DNA from: Burkholderia pseudomultivorans
Lineage (GTDB): Bacteria > Pseudomonadota > Gammaproteobacteria > Burkholderiales > Burkholderiaceae
Assembly (NCBI RefSeq): GCF_902499075.1
Contig: NZ_CABVPP010000018.1
Coordinates: forward strand, 36,263 to 100,262
Direction: 5' to 3'
Length of the DNA stretch: 64,000 bases
Position numbers and translations under genes: made by a program. Below are positions 8,624-16,557 of this stretch, in pieces (positions within the stretch are counted from its first letter, which is position 1; each line of letters begins with the position of its first letter). The notes under the pieces were generated by a model. It worked only from the letters and a program-made list of their open reading frames with translations. It had not been told where the DNA came from and did no database searches.

Positions 8624-9416
8624 GACCCTTCGCCTCGGCGACCGCGGCGCCGACGTCGCCTACCTGCAGCGTCAGCTCGTCGCCGCCGGCGCGCGCATCG
8701 ACGCCGACGCGATCTACGGCAGCGCAACGCGCGGCGCCGTGGTCGCGTTTCAGGCGTCGCACGGCCTGGTCGCCGACGGCATCGCCGGCCCGAAGACGTG
8801 GGCGACACTGGTAGCCGGCCGGCGCGATCCGCGGCACCTGACTGATGCGGATCTGCAGCGCGCGGCCGATCGGCTGAAGGTCGATCTCGCGGCCGTGCGC
8901 GCAGTCAATGAAGTCGAGTCGCGCGGCGCCGGCTTTCTGCCGGACGGCCGTCCCGTGATCCTGTTCGAGCGGCACATCATGTATCGGCAGCTCGCGGCCG
9001 CCGGCCTGGACGCCGACGCGCTCGCGGCGAAGTATCCGGGCGTCGTCAACCCGAAGCCCGGTGGCTACGCCGGCGGCACGGCGGAATACGCGCGCCTGGC
9101 GACCGCGTCGCAAATTTCCGCCGCGTGCGCACTCGAAGCGGCGAGCTGGGGCGGGTTCCAAATCATGGGCTTTCACTGGAACCTGCTCGGCTATCCGGAC
9201 GTGTTCTCGTTCGTCGAGGCGATGAAGGTCAGCGAAGCCGAGCACCTCGAGGCGTTCGTGCGCTTCATCCTCGCCGACAAGGCGCTGCTCGCCGCGTTGC
9301 GCGGTCTGAAATGGGCGAAGTTCGCCGAGCTGTACAACGGCCGCGATTACGCCGATCACCTGTACGACGTGAAGCTCGAACGGGCGTTCGCTCGCTACAG
9401 CCGGGTGGCCGCATGA
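8616..9416 (+). CDS. endolysin: peptidoglycan-binding domain plus N-acetylmuramidase
   Basis: This 266-residue lysis enzyme has a peptidoglycan-binding repeat at 1-66 (LRLGDRGADVAYLQRQL, VVAFQASHGLVADGIAGPKTW) followed by a DUF3380-type muramidase domain from about 80 to the end. The likely catalytic glutamate is E99 or E101 in VNEVESRG; ILFERH and SWGGFQIMG are family landmarks. No signal peptide is seen, so export depends on the holin. It replaces P2 lysin K in the same slot. Confidence 0.93.
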   Translation: MYKTLRLGDRGADVAYLQRQLVAAGARIDADAIYGSATRGAVVAFQASHGLVADGIAGPKTWATLVAGRRDPRHLTDADLQRAADRLKVDLAAVRAVNEVESRGAGFLPDGRPVILFERHIMYRQLAAAGLDADALAAKYPGVVNPKPGGYAGGTAEYARLATASQISAACALEAASWGGFQIMGFHWNLLGYPDVFSFVEAMKVSEAEHLEAFVRFILADKALLAALRGLKWAKFAELYNGRDYADHLYDVKLERAFARYSRVAA

Positions 9417-9904
9417 CCATCAGCACCCGCCTCTTCGTCGCCGGCGCGATCGCGCTCGCCGGCGCGGCCGCCGTCATCGCTATCCAGCATGCCCGCCTGA
9501 TCAGCGCCGGCCAGCGCGTCGACGCGCTGGAACGCGACGTGCGTAATCGGACAGCCGAGCGCGACGCGGCGCGCCGCGACGTCAAGGTCGTCACGCAGTA
9601 CGTTGACCGTGTCCAGGTCGTCCGCGAGAAGGGCGACACCATCGTCAAGGAGGTTCCGGTTTATGTGGACCGCGAAGCGGATCGTGCCTGCGTTGTTCCT
9701 GTCGGCTTTGTGCGCGTGCACGACGCAGCAGCCACCAACGTGCCGGTGGGCAATCCCGGAAGCGCTGATGCGGCCGCCGCGGGCGTTACGCTCTCTGCCG
9801 TCGCCGCAACCGTCGCCGGCAACTACACCACCTGCCACGAAAACGCCGAGCAGCTGATCGCGCTGCAGGCGCGCGTGCGCGACATCGAGCAGGAGGCGCC
9901 GTGA
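9413..9904 (+). CDS. Rz-like spanin, inner membrane subunit
   Basis: This 163-residue protein has an N-terminal membrane anchor (about 8-24) and then a periplasmic coiled-coil (RVDALERDVRNRTAERDAAR) and a cysteine-containing end. It lies directly after the endolysin (ATGA overlap), corresponding to P2 LysB. With Rz1 it would fuse inner and outer membranes at the last step of lysis. A second gene is nested in another frame inside it. Confidence 0.88.
   Translation: MTISTRLFVAGAIALAGAAAVIAIQHARLISAGQRVDALERDVRNRTAERDAARRDVKVVTQYVDRVQVVREKGDTIVKEVPVYVDREADRACVVPVGFVRVHDAAATNVPVGNPGSADAAAAGVTLSAVAATVAGNYTTCHENAEQLIALQARVRDIEQEAP
9663..9857 (+). CDS. Rz1-like outer membrane lipoprotein spanin, nested in Rz
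   Basis: This 64-residue lipoprotein is encoded entirely inside the Rz gene in another frame. It has a short signal (MWTAKRIVPALFLS) and a lipobox LSALC, so the mature protein starts at that cysteine. The mature part is proline-rich, as expected of Rz1. A strong AAGGAGG at 9648-9654 lies 8 bases before the ATG, independent evidence that this frame is translated. It corresponds to P2 LysC. Confidence 0.88.
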   Translation: MWTAKRIVPALFLSALCACTTQQPPTCRWAIPEALMRPPRALRSLPSPQPSPATTPPATKTPSS

Positions 9905-10311
9905 ATAAACCGAACAGCCTGCGCGCGGCGCTCACGGCCGCCCTGCCCGAGTTCGCCCGCGATCCGGACCGGCTGCACATCTTCATCGAACACGGGTCGA
10001 TTGCCGTCACCGCGGCGAACTCGCTGTCGTTCGAGTATGCGTACACGCTGGACATCGTCGTAACCGACTACGCGGGCCACTCGGATCACCTGATGGTGCC
10101 GATCATTGCCTGGCTGAAGATCCACCAGCCCGAGCTGTTGCTGAACCGCGACCTCTGCCGCGACGGGTTCAAGTTCCAGGCCGAGCTGCTCGACAACGGG
10201 AAATCCGACGTCGAGATCCTGCTGAAGCTGACCGAGCGCGTCGGTGTTACCGAGCGACCGGACGGCTACGAGATTCGGCACTTCGGCGAGCCGCCGATCG
10301 CGGGGACGTGA
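9901..10311 (+). CDS. R: tail completion protein (P2 gpR)
   Basis: This 136-residue protein is needed for tail-tube completion. It starts at a GTG at 9901, overlapping the Rz stop (GTGA). The sequence MNKPNSLRAALTAALPEFAR, followed by DPDRLHIFIEHGSI and SFEYAYTLDIVVTDYAG, is characteristic of the gpR family, whose members fall around this length. It is followed by S as in P2. Confidence 0.93.
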   Translation: MNKPNSLRAALTAALPEFARDPDRLHIFIEHGSIAVTAANSLSFEYAYTLDIVVTDYAGHSDHLMVPIIAWLKIHQPELLLNRDLCRDGFKFQAELLDNGKSDVEILLKLTERVGVTERPDGYEIRHFGEPPIAGT

Positions 10312-10760
10312 TGGCCGATCGTCTGTCCCGCGTCGAGGAATGGGCCTCGGCCTTGCTCGGCCAGCTCACGAGCGCGCAGCGTGCGCGCTTGGCGAAAGAA
10401 CTTGCGGAGGAACTGCGCCGGCGCCAGTCGCGCCGCATCGCCGAAGCGCGCAACCCGGACGGCAGCCGCTATGCGCCGCGCAAGCCGCAGGCGCGGCGCA
10501 AGAAAGGCCGCATCCGGCGCGCAATGTTCGCGAAGCTGCGCACCGCCCGCTTCCTCAAGACCACCTCGAGCGCCGACGCGTCGGTGCTGCATTTCACGCG
10601 CGACGTCGAGCGCATCGCACGCGTGCATCAGGAGGGCCTGCGCGATCGGGTGCAGCGCGACGGTCCGATCGTGCAATATCCAGCGCGCGAGTTGCTCGGT
10701 CTTGCCGACGCAGATGTGGCACGGATTACGGACGTCGTCCTCGACTTTCTGTCGCGATAG
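10311..10760 (+). CDS. S: tail completion protein (P2 gpS)
   Basis: This 149-residue protein matches P2 gpS (150) in length and position. It begins MADRLSRVEEWASALLGQLT, has an arginine-rich middle with the RNPDGSRYAPRKPQ segment common in virion morphogenesis proteins of this family, and ends QYPARELLGLADADVARI. The ATG overlaps the R stop. It closes the O-to-S late operon. Confidence 0.93.
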   Translation: MADRLSRVEEWASALLGQLTSAQRARLAKELAEELRRRQSRRIAEARNPDGSRYAPRKPQARRKKGRIRRAMFAKLRTARFLKTTSSADASVLHFTRDVERIARVHQEGLRDRVQRDGPIVQYPARELLGLADADVARITDVVLDFLSR

Positions 10761-10792
10761 CCCGCGCCCGACCGGTCTGGTGCTGGGTTCGA

Positions 10793-10816
10793 GTTGTGCG
10801 CGTGCCGTGTACAACC
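10793..10816 (+). promoter_or_regulatory. V promoter: Ogr-type late promoter of the V operon
   Basis: GTTGT at 10793-10797 and ACAACC at 10811-10816 form the same 13-spaced dyad as before P/O and FI. Twenty-nine bases downstream lies GGCATCCTTG (10846-10855), matching GGTAGCCTTG at the same distance before P and GGCAATCTTT before FI. A start site 55 bp from the dyad centre would fall at the V start codon. Confidence 0.8.
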
Positions 10817-10859
10817 ATTTCCGCGTGATCCTCTCCCGCGCGCGCGGCATCCTTGCCGC

Positions 10860-11492
10860 ATGGATGATTTTGCTGACCTGAACCGCCGCCTCGAAAGCCT
10901 GCTGCGCGAGGGCACCGTGATCGACGTCGACCATGATGCCCGCCGCGTGCGCGTGGAATCCGGCGGCCTGCAAACCGATTGGATCCGCTGGCTCGCGCAG
11001 CGAACCGGCGCCAGCGTCGAATGGGATCCGCCATCGATCGGCGAGCCCGGTCTGCTGCTTTGCCCGTCGGGCGAGCCGACGACCGGCCTATTCCTGCCCG
11101 GCGTGTACTGCGACGGTCACGACGCGCCGAGCTCGAACCCGAACGAACATGTGCGCGTCTATGCGGATGGCGCCCGCGTCGCGTACGACGCTCAGACCGG
11201 CCATCTCACTGTGACCGGCATCAAGACCGCAACGGTCCAGGGCAGCGGCACGCTCACGTTCGACATGCCGAAGGTCGTCTTCACCGGTGACGTGACGATC
11301 GAGGGCGCGGGCACCGTCATGAAGCTGCTGTCGTACATGGCCGGCCTCGCGGGCGAAGGCGGCGACGTCGGCACTGTCCTGCGCGGCAACATCACGCACG
11401 AAGGCGGCACGCTGCGTTCGAACGGCGTGTCGGTCGACCAACACGATCACGTCGATTCGATGGGCGGCACCACGTCGAAGGGGCACGGATGA
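10860..11492 (+). CDS. V: baseplate spike protein (P2 gpV)
   Basis: This 210-residue trimeric spike forms the membrane-piercing tip of the contractile tail. The N-terminal OB-fold region (RVESGGLQTDWIRWLAQRTG) is followed by a beta-helix (TVTGIKTATVQGSGTLTFDM). The C-terminal tip has the HDH motif before GGTTS, the place where P2 gpV binds iron through an HxH motif. The start at 10860 matches the family N-terminus, although no SD is present; a leaderless message is possible. It is the first gene of the baseplate-fibre operon. Confidence 0.95.
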   Translation: MDDFADLNRRLESLLREGTVIDVDHDARRVRVESGGLQTDWIRWLAQRTGASVEWDPPSIGEPGLLLCPSGEPTTGLFLPGVYCDGHDAPSSNPNEHVRVYADGARVAYDAQTGHLTVTGIKTATVQGSGTLTFDMPKVVFTGDVTIEGAGTVMKLLSYMAGLAGEGGDVGTVLRGNITHEGGTLRSNGVSVDQHDHVDSMGGTTSKGHG

Positions 11493-11866
11493 TCGGCATG
11501 AACGCACGCACCGGCCGCACGGTCGCGAATCAGGCGCACATCGAACAATCCGCCGCCGACATTCTGTTCACGCCGCTGGGCACGCGCGTCATGCGCCGCG
11601 ACTACGGGTCGCTGCTTCCCGAGCTGATCGACGGCCCCATCAATCCGCTCATGCGCATGCGTGTGATGGCCGCGTCCGTCATGGCGCTGGCCCGCTGGGA
11701 ACCACGCATTCAGGTCAATCAAGTGGATTTCGCAAGCACCGGCATCGACGGCGGCGCCGTGCTTGAGGTGCACGGCGAGCGCACGGACGGCCCGCGCGCC
11801 GGCACGCCCTTCTCCATGCGTCTGCCGACGATGGGCGGTCGCGCCACCGGGCGAGGCACGGCATGA
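11489..11866 (+). CDS. W: baseplate wedge protein (P2 gpW, gp25-like)
   Basis: This 125-residue protein (P2 gpW 115) has the gp25/lysozyme-like baseplate fold motif: QSAADILFTPLGTRVMRRDYG followed by a basic helix. Its ATG overlaps the V stop (ATGA) and its end overlaps J. A second ATG at 11498 is possible. It forms the baseplate wedge with J and I. Confidence 0.94.
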   Translation: MIGMNARTGRTVANQAHIEQSAADILFTPLGTRVMRRDYGSLLPELIDGPINPLMRMRVMAASVMALARWEPRIQVNQVDFASTGIDGGAVLEVHGERTDGPRAGTPFSMRLPTMGGRATGRGTA

Positions 11867-12768
11867 GAACCACCCCGATCGATCTGTCGCAGCTGCCGGC
11901 GCCGGACATCGTCGAGGAGCTCGACTACGAAACCATCCTCGCCGAGAAGAAGGCCCGGCTCATTTCCCTGTACCCGAAGGAACAGCAGGACGAGATCGCG
12001 GCCGCGCTCGAGCTCGAATCCGAGCCGATGGTCAAACTGCTGCAGGAAGGCGCATACGAAAAAATGCTGCTGCTCGCGCTGGTGAACGAGAAGGCGCGCG
12101 GCTTGCTGCTCGCGTACGCGAAGCGCACGACGCTGGAGCACATCGGCGCGCTGTTCGATGTCGAACGTCTGCTGATCTCGGCCGGCGACCCGGACAACGG
12201 CATCGATCCGGTCTACGAGGACGACGACAGCCTGCGCGAGCGCATCCAGCTCGCGCCGCGCGGCTTTTCGGTAGCCGGCCCCGACGATGCGTACGTGTTC
12301 CACGCACGCGCGGCGGATGGGCGTGTGAAGGCGGCAACCGCCTACAGCCCGTCGCCGTGCGTGATGATCGTCACGATCCTATCGCGCGAAGGCGACGGCA
12401 CGGCCAGCGAGGAACTGCTCGGCATCGTCCGGAAGAACCTCGAAAAGAAGCGCCCGCAGGCCGACGAGGTCATTGTCCAGAGCGCGAAGATCGTGCCGTA
12501 CGCGATCCGCGCGACGCTGCGCTTCTTCAACGGACCGGACCGCGCCGTTGCGATCGCTGCGTCGCGGAAGAACGCCCAGCAGTTCGCAGATGCCATGCAC
12601 CGTCCTGGTTCCGAGATCACGCTGGACGGCCTGTATGCATCAATGCGCGTGGCCGGCGTCCAGAAGGTGCTGCTCGACACGCCGGCCAACGGCGTGCCGA
12701 TCGCGATCGACGAGGCGCCGTACTGCACCGGTATCGAGCTGATCGACGGCGGGGTAGCCGATGAATAA
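11863..12768 (+). CDS. J: baseplate assembly protein (P2 gpJ)
   Basis: This 301-residue protein matches P2 gpJ (302) in size and place. It begins MRTTPIDLSQLPAPDIVEEL and contains DYETILAEKKARLISLYP and LGALFDVERLLIS-like segments typical of the J family of wedge proteins. The ATG overlaps the W stop, and its end overlaps the I start by 8 bp. Confidence 0.95.
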   Translation: MRTTPIDLSQLPAPDIVEELDYETILAEKKARLISLYPKEQQDEIAAALELESEPMVKLLQEGAYEKMLLLALVNEKARGLLLAYAKRTTLEHIGALFDVERLLISAGDPDNGIDPVYEDDDSLRERIQLAPRGFSVAGPDDAYVFHARAADGRVKAATAYSPSPCVMIVTILSREGDGTASEELLGIVRKNLEKKRPQADEVIVQSAKIVPYAIRATLRFFNGPDRAVAIAASRKNAQQFADAMHRPGSEITLDGLYASMRVAGVQKVLLDTPANGVPIAIDEAPYCTGIELIDGGVADE

Positions 12769-13315
12769 ACCGACCCGTTCACTGTTGCCGCCGAACGCGA
12801 CGGCGCTCGAGCGACGCCTGGCCGAAGCCAATGCGGACCTGCTCGACATCCCGGTCGAGCTCGACACGCTGATGGACCCGGACCGGATCCCGCTGCGCTC
12901 TCTGCCGTGGCTCGCGTGGCACATGGGCGTGGACACGTGGCGCGACGAATGGCCCGAGCAGGTAAAGCGCGCGCGCGTGAAGTCGGCCATCCGCATCGCG
13001 CGCAAAAAGGGCACGGCCGATGCCGTGCGCGAAGTCTGCGCGTCGTTCGGCGCGAACGTCGTGATGCGCGAATGGTTCGAGATGACGCCGCGCGGCGTGC
13101 CGGGCACGTTCGAGATCGTGATGACGGTAGGCAGTCGTGAAGGCGTGCCGGCCACCGCGCAGTACGTCGCCGACATTCGCGCCGAAGTCGATCGGGCGAA
13201 GCGGGGAACCGCGCACTACATCTTCAAGCAAGGCTACAGCGCGATCGGCACGCAGCACGTCGGCGCGGGTGCACGCGCCGCGGTCTATCGCCGGCTGTCC
13301 CTCTCGGAAACCTGA
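12761..13315 (+). CDS. I: tail protein (P2 gpI)
   Basis: This 184-residue protein is close to P2 gpI (176). It begins with the family-like SLLPPNATALERRL and includes LPWLAWHMGVDTWRDEWPEQ and IRIARKKGTADAVREV, well-known landmarks of gpI. It links baseplate wedge and tail fibre. It overlaps J by 8 bp and is followed by H after 2 bp. Confidence 0.95.
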   Translation: MNKPTRSLLPPNATALERRLAEANADLLDIPVELDTLMDPDRIPLRSLPWLAWHMGVDTWRDEWPEQVKRARVKSAIRIARKKGTADAVREVCASFGANVVMREWFEMTPRGVPGTFEIVMTVGSREGVPATAQYVADIRAEVDRAKRGTAHYIFKQGYSAIGTQHVGAGARAAVYRRLSLSET

Positions 13316-13317
13316 AC

Positions 13318-14928
13318 ATGGCTGGAAACCTCATCAACATTACCGACGCCGGACGCGCGGCGCTCGTCGCAGCTGGCAATACCGGCACGGTTGCCCGCCG
13401 CGTGACCGAAGTCGGTCTCGGCACCGCGGCATTCACCTTCGACAAGGGCATGAAAACCATGCCCGCCGAGCGCAAACGCGTGACCACGTTCGGCGGCGAA
13501 AACGTCGCGCCCGATACAGTGCATGTCGTCATCCAGGACGACACCGACGATCAGTATTCGCTGTTCGCGTACGGTCTGTACCTCGACAACGGTGTGCTCT
13601 TCGGCGTCTACGTTCAGGACACGCCCATTCTGGAAAAGTCTCCGGCGGCGATGATGCTGCTTGCGAGCGACATCGTATTCAAGTCGATCGACGCATCGCA
13701 GCTCCAGTTCGGCCCCGCCACGTTCCTGAACCCACCGGCGACGATGGACCGCAAGGGCGTCGTCGAGCTCGCGACGACGGAAGAGGTCGCCGCAGGCACT
13801 GACGCGACGCGCGCCGTGACGCCGGCTACGCTCAAGCCACGGCTCGACGCGAAGGCCAATCTTTCGGGCGCAGACTTCACGGGCCGCGTCAGCACACGGG
13901 ACGTCGTGCATCTCGCGTCGGCACCGGGCGGAACCGGCGCGATTCTCGGCGCCGGCAATGGTGATGGTGCATCCGCCTCGATGACCAACGTCGCGTTGCG
14001 TTCGTGGTATGGAATCGGGTTCGCGCCGACGATCGACGGCATGCCCGTACCGCGAACGGAATTTTCGCACTGGTTCGATACGCGTACCGGCAATACCGGC
14101 TTTCGCGGCACGCTCGACGTCGGCGGCCTCATCACGGCGCAAACGCCGCCATCGGGCGACGCATCGAAGCGCGTGCCAACGACCGAATGGGTTGTCGCGG
14201 CGATCGCGTCGGCCGGCATCGGCACGATCGTGTTCGAGCCGCGCACCAGCGTGCGCGCCGGCTTTCTGAAGTTGAACGGCGCGCTCGTCAATCGCAGCGA
14301 CTATCCCGCGCTGTGGGCGTACGCACAGGCGAGCGGCGCGCTCGTCGCCGAGTCGGCGTGGGGGCAGAACAATTGGGGGTGTTTCTCGACGGGCGACGGC
14401 GCGACGACGTTCCGTCTGCCCGAGCTGCGCGGCGAATTCTTGCGCTGCTGGGACGACGGCCGCGGCGCGGATTCTGCGCGCGGGATTGGCACTTTCCAGA
14501 GCTTCCAGAACGCATGGCACGCGCACGGGGCATCGTCGGCAGCCGTCGGCGACCATACGCACGGCGCCTGGACGGACGCGCAAGGCTGGCATGGCCACCA
14601 CGGCTGGACGGGCGGCGGTGGCGGACACAATCACAACAACGGGATCTTCAGCCGCCTGCTTCGGCCGCCTTACGGTGGGTCGCTGACAGGTTCCGACCAG
14701 GCCGGTAGCGGCTCCGAGCAGGCGGTCGGTGCAGGCGATTCGGCCGACATCGCGTGGTCCGGCGATCACGCACACGAGTTCAATACCGAAGGCTCCGGCA
14801 CGCATGGCCACAACGTCGGAATCGGCGGCGCCGGCGCACACGCGCATGCCATTACCGTGAATGGGGACGGCGGCAACGAGGCCCGTCCCCGGAACATCGC
14901 CATGCTCGCCATGATTCGCGCTTACTGA
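13318..14928 (+). CDS. H: tail fibre protein with collar domain (P2 gpH-like)
   Basis: This 536-residue fibre recognises the host surface. Residues 1-150 match the phage fibre N-terminal domain (ITDAGRAALVAAGNTGT, RVTEVGLG), which docks on the baseplate. The middle has the VELATTEEVAAGTDATRAVTP repeat-like shaft and a VPTTEWVVAAIA segment. The C-terminal third is a tail-collar domain (SDYPALWAYAQASG, FRLPELRGEFLRCWDDGRG) and a His/Gly-rich tip with many HxH pairs that may bind metal. The C-terminal part is the variable, host-range-determining section in such phages. Confidence 0.92.
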   Translation: MAGNLINITDAGRAALVAAGNTGTVARRVTEVGLGTAAFTFDKGMKTMPAERKRVTTFGGENVAPDTVHVVIQDDTDDQYSLFAYGLYLDNGVLFGVYVQDTPILEKSPAAMMLLASDIVFKSIDASQLQFGPATFLNPPATMDRKGVVELATTEEVAAGTDATRAVTPATLKPRLDAKANLSGADFTGRVSTRDVVHLASAPGGTGAILGAGNGDGASASMTNVALRSWYGIGFAPTIDGMPVPRTEFSHWFDTRTGNTGFRGTLDVGGLITAQTPPSGDASKRVPTTEWVVAAIASAGIGTIVFEPRTSVRAGFLKLNGALVNRSDYPALWAYAQASGALVAESAWGQNNWGCFSTGDGATTFRLPELRGEFLRCWDDGRGADSARGIGTFQSFQNAWHAHGASSAAVGDHTHGAWTDAQGWHGHHGWTGGGGGHNHNNGIFSRLLRPPYGGSLTGSDQAGSGSEQAVGAGDSADIAWSGDHAHEFNTEGSGTHGHNVGIGGAGAHAHAITVNGDGGNEARPRNIAMLAMIRAY

Positions 14929-14937
14929 AACGACACT

Positions 14938-15774
14938 ATGCTTATCCATCAATACGACGCCGAAACCGGACAGTACATCTCCAGCCACCTCGCCGACGTG
15001 GATCCGAAGAATCCGAATCGCTGGCTCGTGCCAGCGTTCAGTACGCTCGATCCACTGCCGGAGCGCACGCCGCGCACCTGGCCGTTTTACCGTAACGGTG
15101 CGTGGGCGCTCCTGCCTGATCACCGCGGGCAAGTTCTGTATCGACAGGACACCGGCGAGCCGGCCGAAATCCTTGCCGCGGGCACGACGCCGGAAGCACA
15201 GGGGCTCACCGAAATCCCGCGCCCGTCGCCCGAGCACGTGTGGCGCGACGGCGGCTGGGTCATCGATCCGGCGCTCGTCGCGCAACGAGCACGGGAAGCA
15301 GCGATGGTCGAGTTCGAATCGCGCATGGCGCGCGCGCGTCAGATGAACGCCGGCAAGGCAGACGCGTATGCGGCAGGACTGTTGTCGATGGAGGAGGTGT
15401 ATTACTTCCGCGCATGGTCCGCCTATCAGCTCGATCTGGTGCGCGCGATTCAGTCGGACGGCTTCCCCGACACCGTGCATTGGCCCGACGATCCGGTTCC
15501 CTTCGAAGTCGCGTGCGAACCGGCGCTTGCGGAATTCGAGGCGCGAATGGCGAAGGCAAAGAGCTTTATCGACGGGAAAGCCGACGCGTATGCGGCAGGC
15601 GAGCTGTCGGACGAAGAGCAGTACAACTATCGCGCATGGTCTGCGTATGCCGATCGGCTCACGCATACGCTGAATCGCGAAACGTTCCCGAATGTGGTGT
15701 GGCCGAAGGAGCCGGCGCCGTATGTTGCGCCGTCGGTGCCGAGTGCGACTGCTGATGATGAAGGCGTAGCGTAA
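14938..15774 (+). CDS. tail fibre assembly protein with internal duplication
   Basis: This 278-residue protein is the chaperone-like partner of the fibre (P2 gpG position). The N-terminal 110 residues are WRDGGWVID-type modules. Two copies of an assembly module follow, at about 125-189 and 199-262, each with the pattern EFE-RMA-A, GKADAYAAG, L, EE, Y-RAWSAY, and a W-P-DPVP-like end. The single-domain family usually carries this module once, so the tandem copy is notable. It starts 9 bp after the fibre gene. Confidence 0.85.
   Translation: MLIHQYDAETGQYISSHLADVDPKNPNRWLVPAFSTLDPLPERTPRTWPFYRNGAWALLPDHRGQVLYRQDTGEPAEILAAGTTPEAQGLTEIPRPSPEHVWRDGGWVIDPALVAQRAREAAMVEFESRMARARQMNAGKADAYAAGLLSMEEVYYFRAWSAYQLDLVRAIQSDGFPDTVHWPDDPVPFEVACEPALAEFEARMAKAKSFIDGKADAYAAGELSDEEQYNYRAWSAYADRLTHTLNRETFPNVVWPKEPAPYVAPSVPSATADDEGVA
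15310..15723 (+). repeat. duplicated module in tail fibre assembly gene
   Basis: DNA 15310-15504 and 15532-15723 encode two related modules of about 64 residues, each with GKADAYAAG and YRAWSAY-like signatures. Divergence between them is substantial, so the duplication is not recent. Confidence 0.8.
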
Positions 15775-15817
15775 GCGCTCTGAAAGAGAGGCAGTCGGCG
15801 AGTGACGCCCCAAGTCG

Positions 15818-16123
15818 TTATTTGCCGTTCTTCTCCCACAAGCTTGCCCAGGCACGCATCTCTTCGAGATTTACGCAAACATCGCGCAGCACGCCGTCGG
15901 CTCCCCCGGGATGCAACTGATGCTTGCGCACACTGTAGAAGTCTTTGGCGAGGGAAACAATTTTTGTCGTTCGTTCAAAGCAGTAGCCGCAGTGAAGACG
16001 CATGCGGCTATGCAGTACCTCAAGCTGAGCCAAAGCGAAAGGATTCGGCTCTGCCAACTCATTGTTGCGAAAAACATTTTCCATTTCGTTTGCGATTTCA
16101 CGGATAACTTTCGATGTTTTCAT
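15818..16123 (-). CDS. hypothetical moron protein
   Basis: This 101-residue protein of unknown family is encoded against the late operons. It begins MKTSKVIREIANEMENVF and contains a CGYCF pair at about 45-49 and a further cysteine near 82; no membrane span is seen. GGAAGGGG at good distance before the ATG supports the start. The gene and its upstream 200 bp are clearly AT-richer than the neighbours. The isolated antisense position after the fibre genes is the classic slot for lysogenic conversion genes. Function unknown. Confidence 0.6.
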   Translation of the reverse strand: MKTSKVIREIANEMENVFRNNELAEPNPFALAQLEVLHSRMRLHCGYCFERTTKIVSLAKDFYSVRKHQLHPGGADGVLRDVCVNLEEMRAWASLWEKNGK

Positions 16124-16350
16124 TTCCCCTTCCGTTTATTGCGGAACGCTAAGTTTGTGGCCAAATAGCAGGCAATGTCACGGCACGTCGAGCCGACAGT
16201 GATTGTACGTTTCGTTAAGGCTCAGCGCATATGTGTCTTAATTCGCAATCGTTTTACGGATACGTTTTTTTAAACTTTCGATCCCTTTATCTAACGACGA
16301 CGTCACCACGCAGTAACAACCGCCGCTGGGAGCACATCCAGACTTGCCAG
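16124..16350. other. AT-rich intergenic segment between moron and Com-like gene
   Basis: This stretch is far richer in A and T (for example around 16245-16300) than the rest of the prophage. It separates a leftward and a rightward gene and so should hold both of their promoters. No confident -35/-10 pair, repeat or RNA gene could be assigned. Confidence 0.45.
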
Positions 16351-16557
16351 ATGGTCAATCGAAGCGCGTGCCCCATACAGGACATCCGTTGCGGAAGCTG
16401 TAACCGAAAACTCAGAGCCGGCGAGTACATCCGGCTCACCATCAAATGCCCGCGCTGTCGGGCCATGAACGTCTTGAGGGCCGAGCGCCCCTTACCCGCA
16501 GGCCACCGAGCCTCCGATACGAGGGAATCGCCCCATGCAACACCCCATCTTCGCTGA
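16351..16557 (+). CDS. Com-like zinc-finger translational regulator
   Basis: This 68-residue protein has a Mu Com-type zinc finger: C14-x2-C17 and C33-x2-C36 in an IRCGSCNRKL ... IKCPRC pattern, followed by MNVLRAE. In phage Mu, Com binds mRNA and enables translation of the mom DNA-modification gene. Here the gene overlaps the start of a DNA methyltransferase by 23 bp, so an analogous role is likely. The frame is open from 16231, but the ATG at 16351 gives the family N-terminus. Confidence 0.75.
   Translation: MVNRSACPIQDIRCGSCNRKLRAGEYIRLTIKCPRCRAMNVLRAERPLPAGHRASDTRESPHATPHLR

Noticed and set aside
13285-15855. 856-codon leftward open frame over the tail fibre genes
   Set aside because: It lies antisense to H and fibre assembly, which have clear homology and overlaps; no ribosome-binding site or domain.
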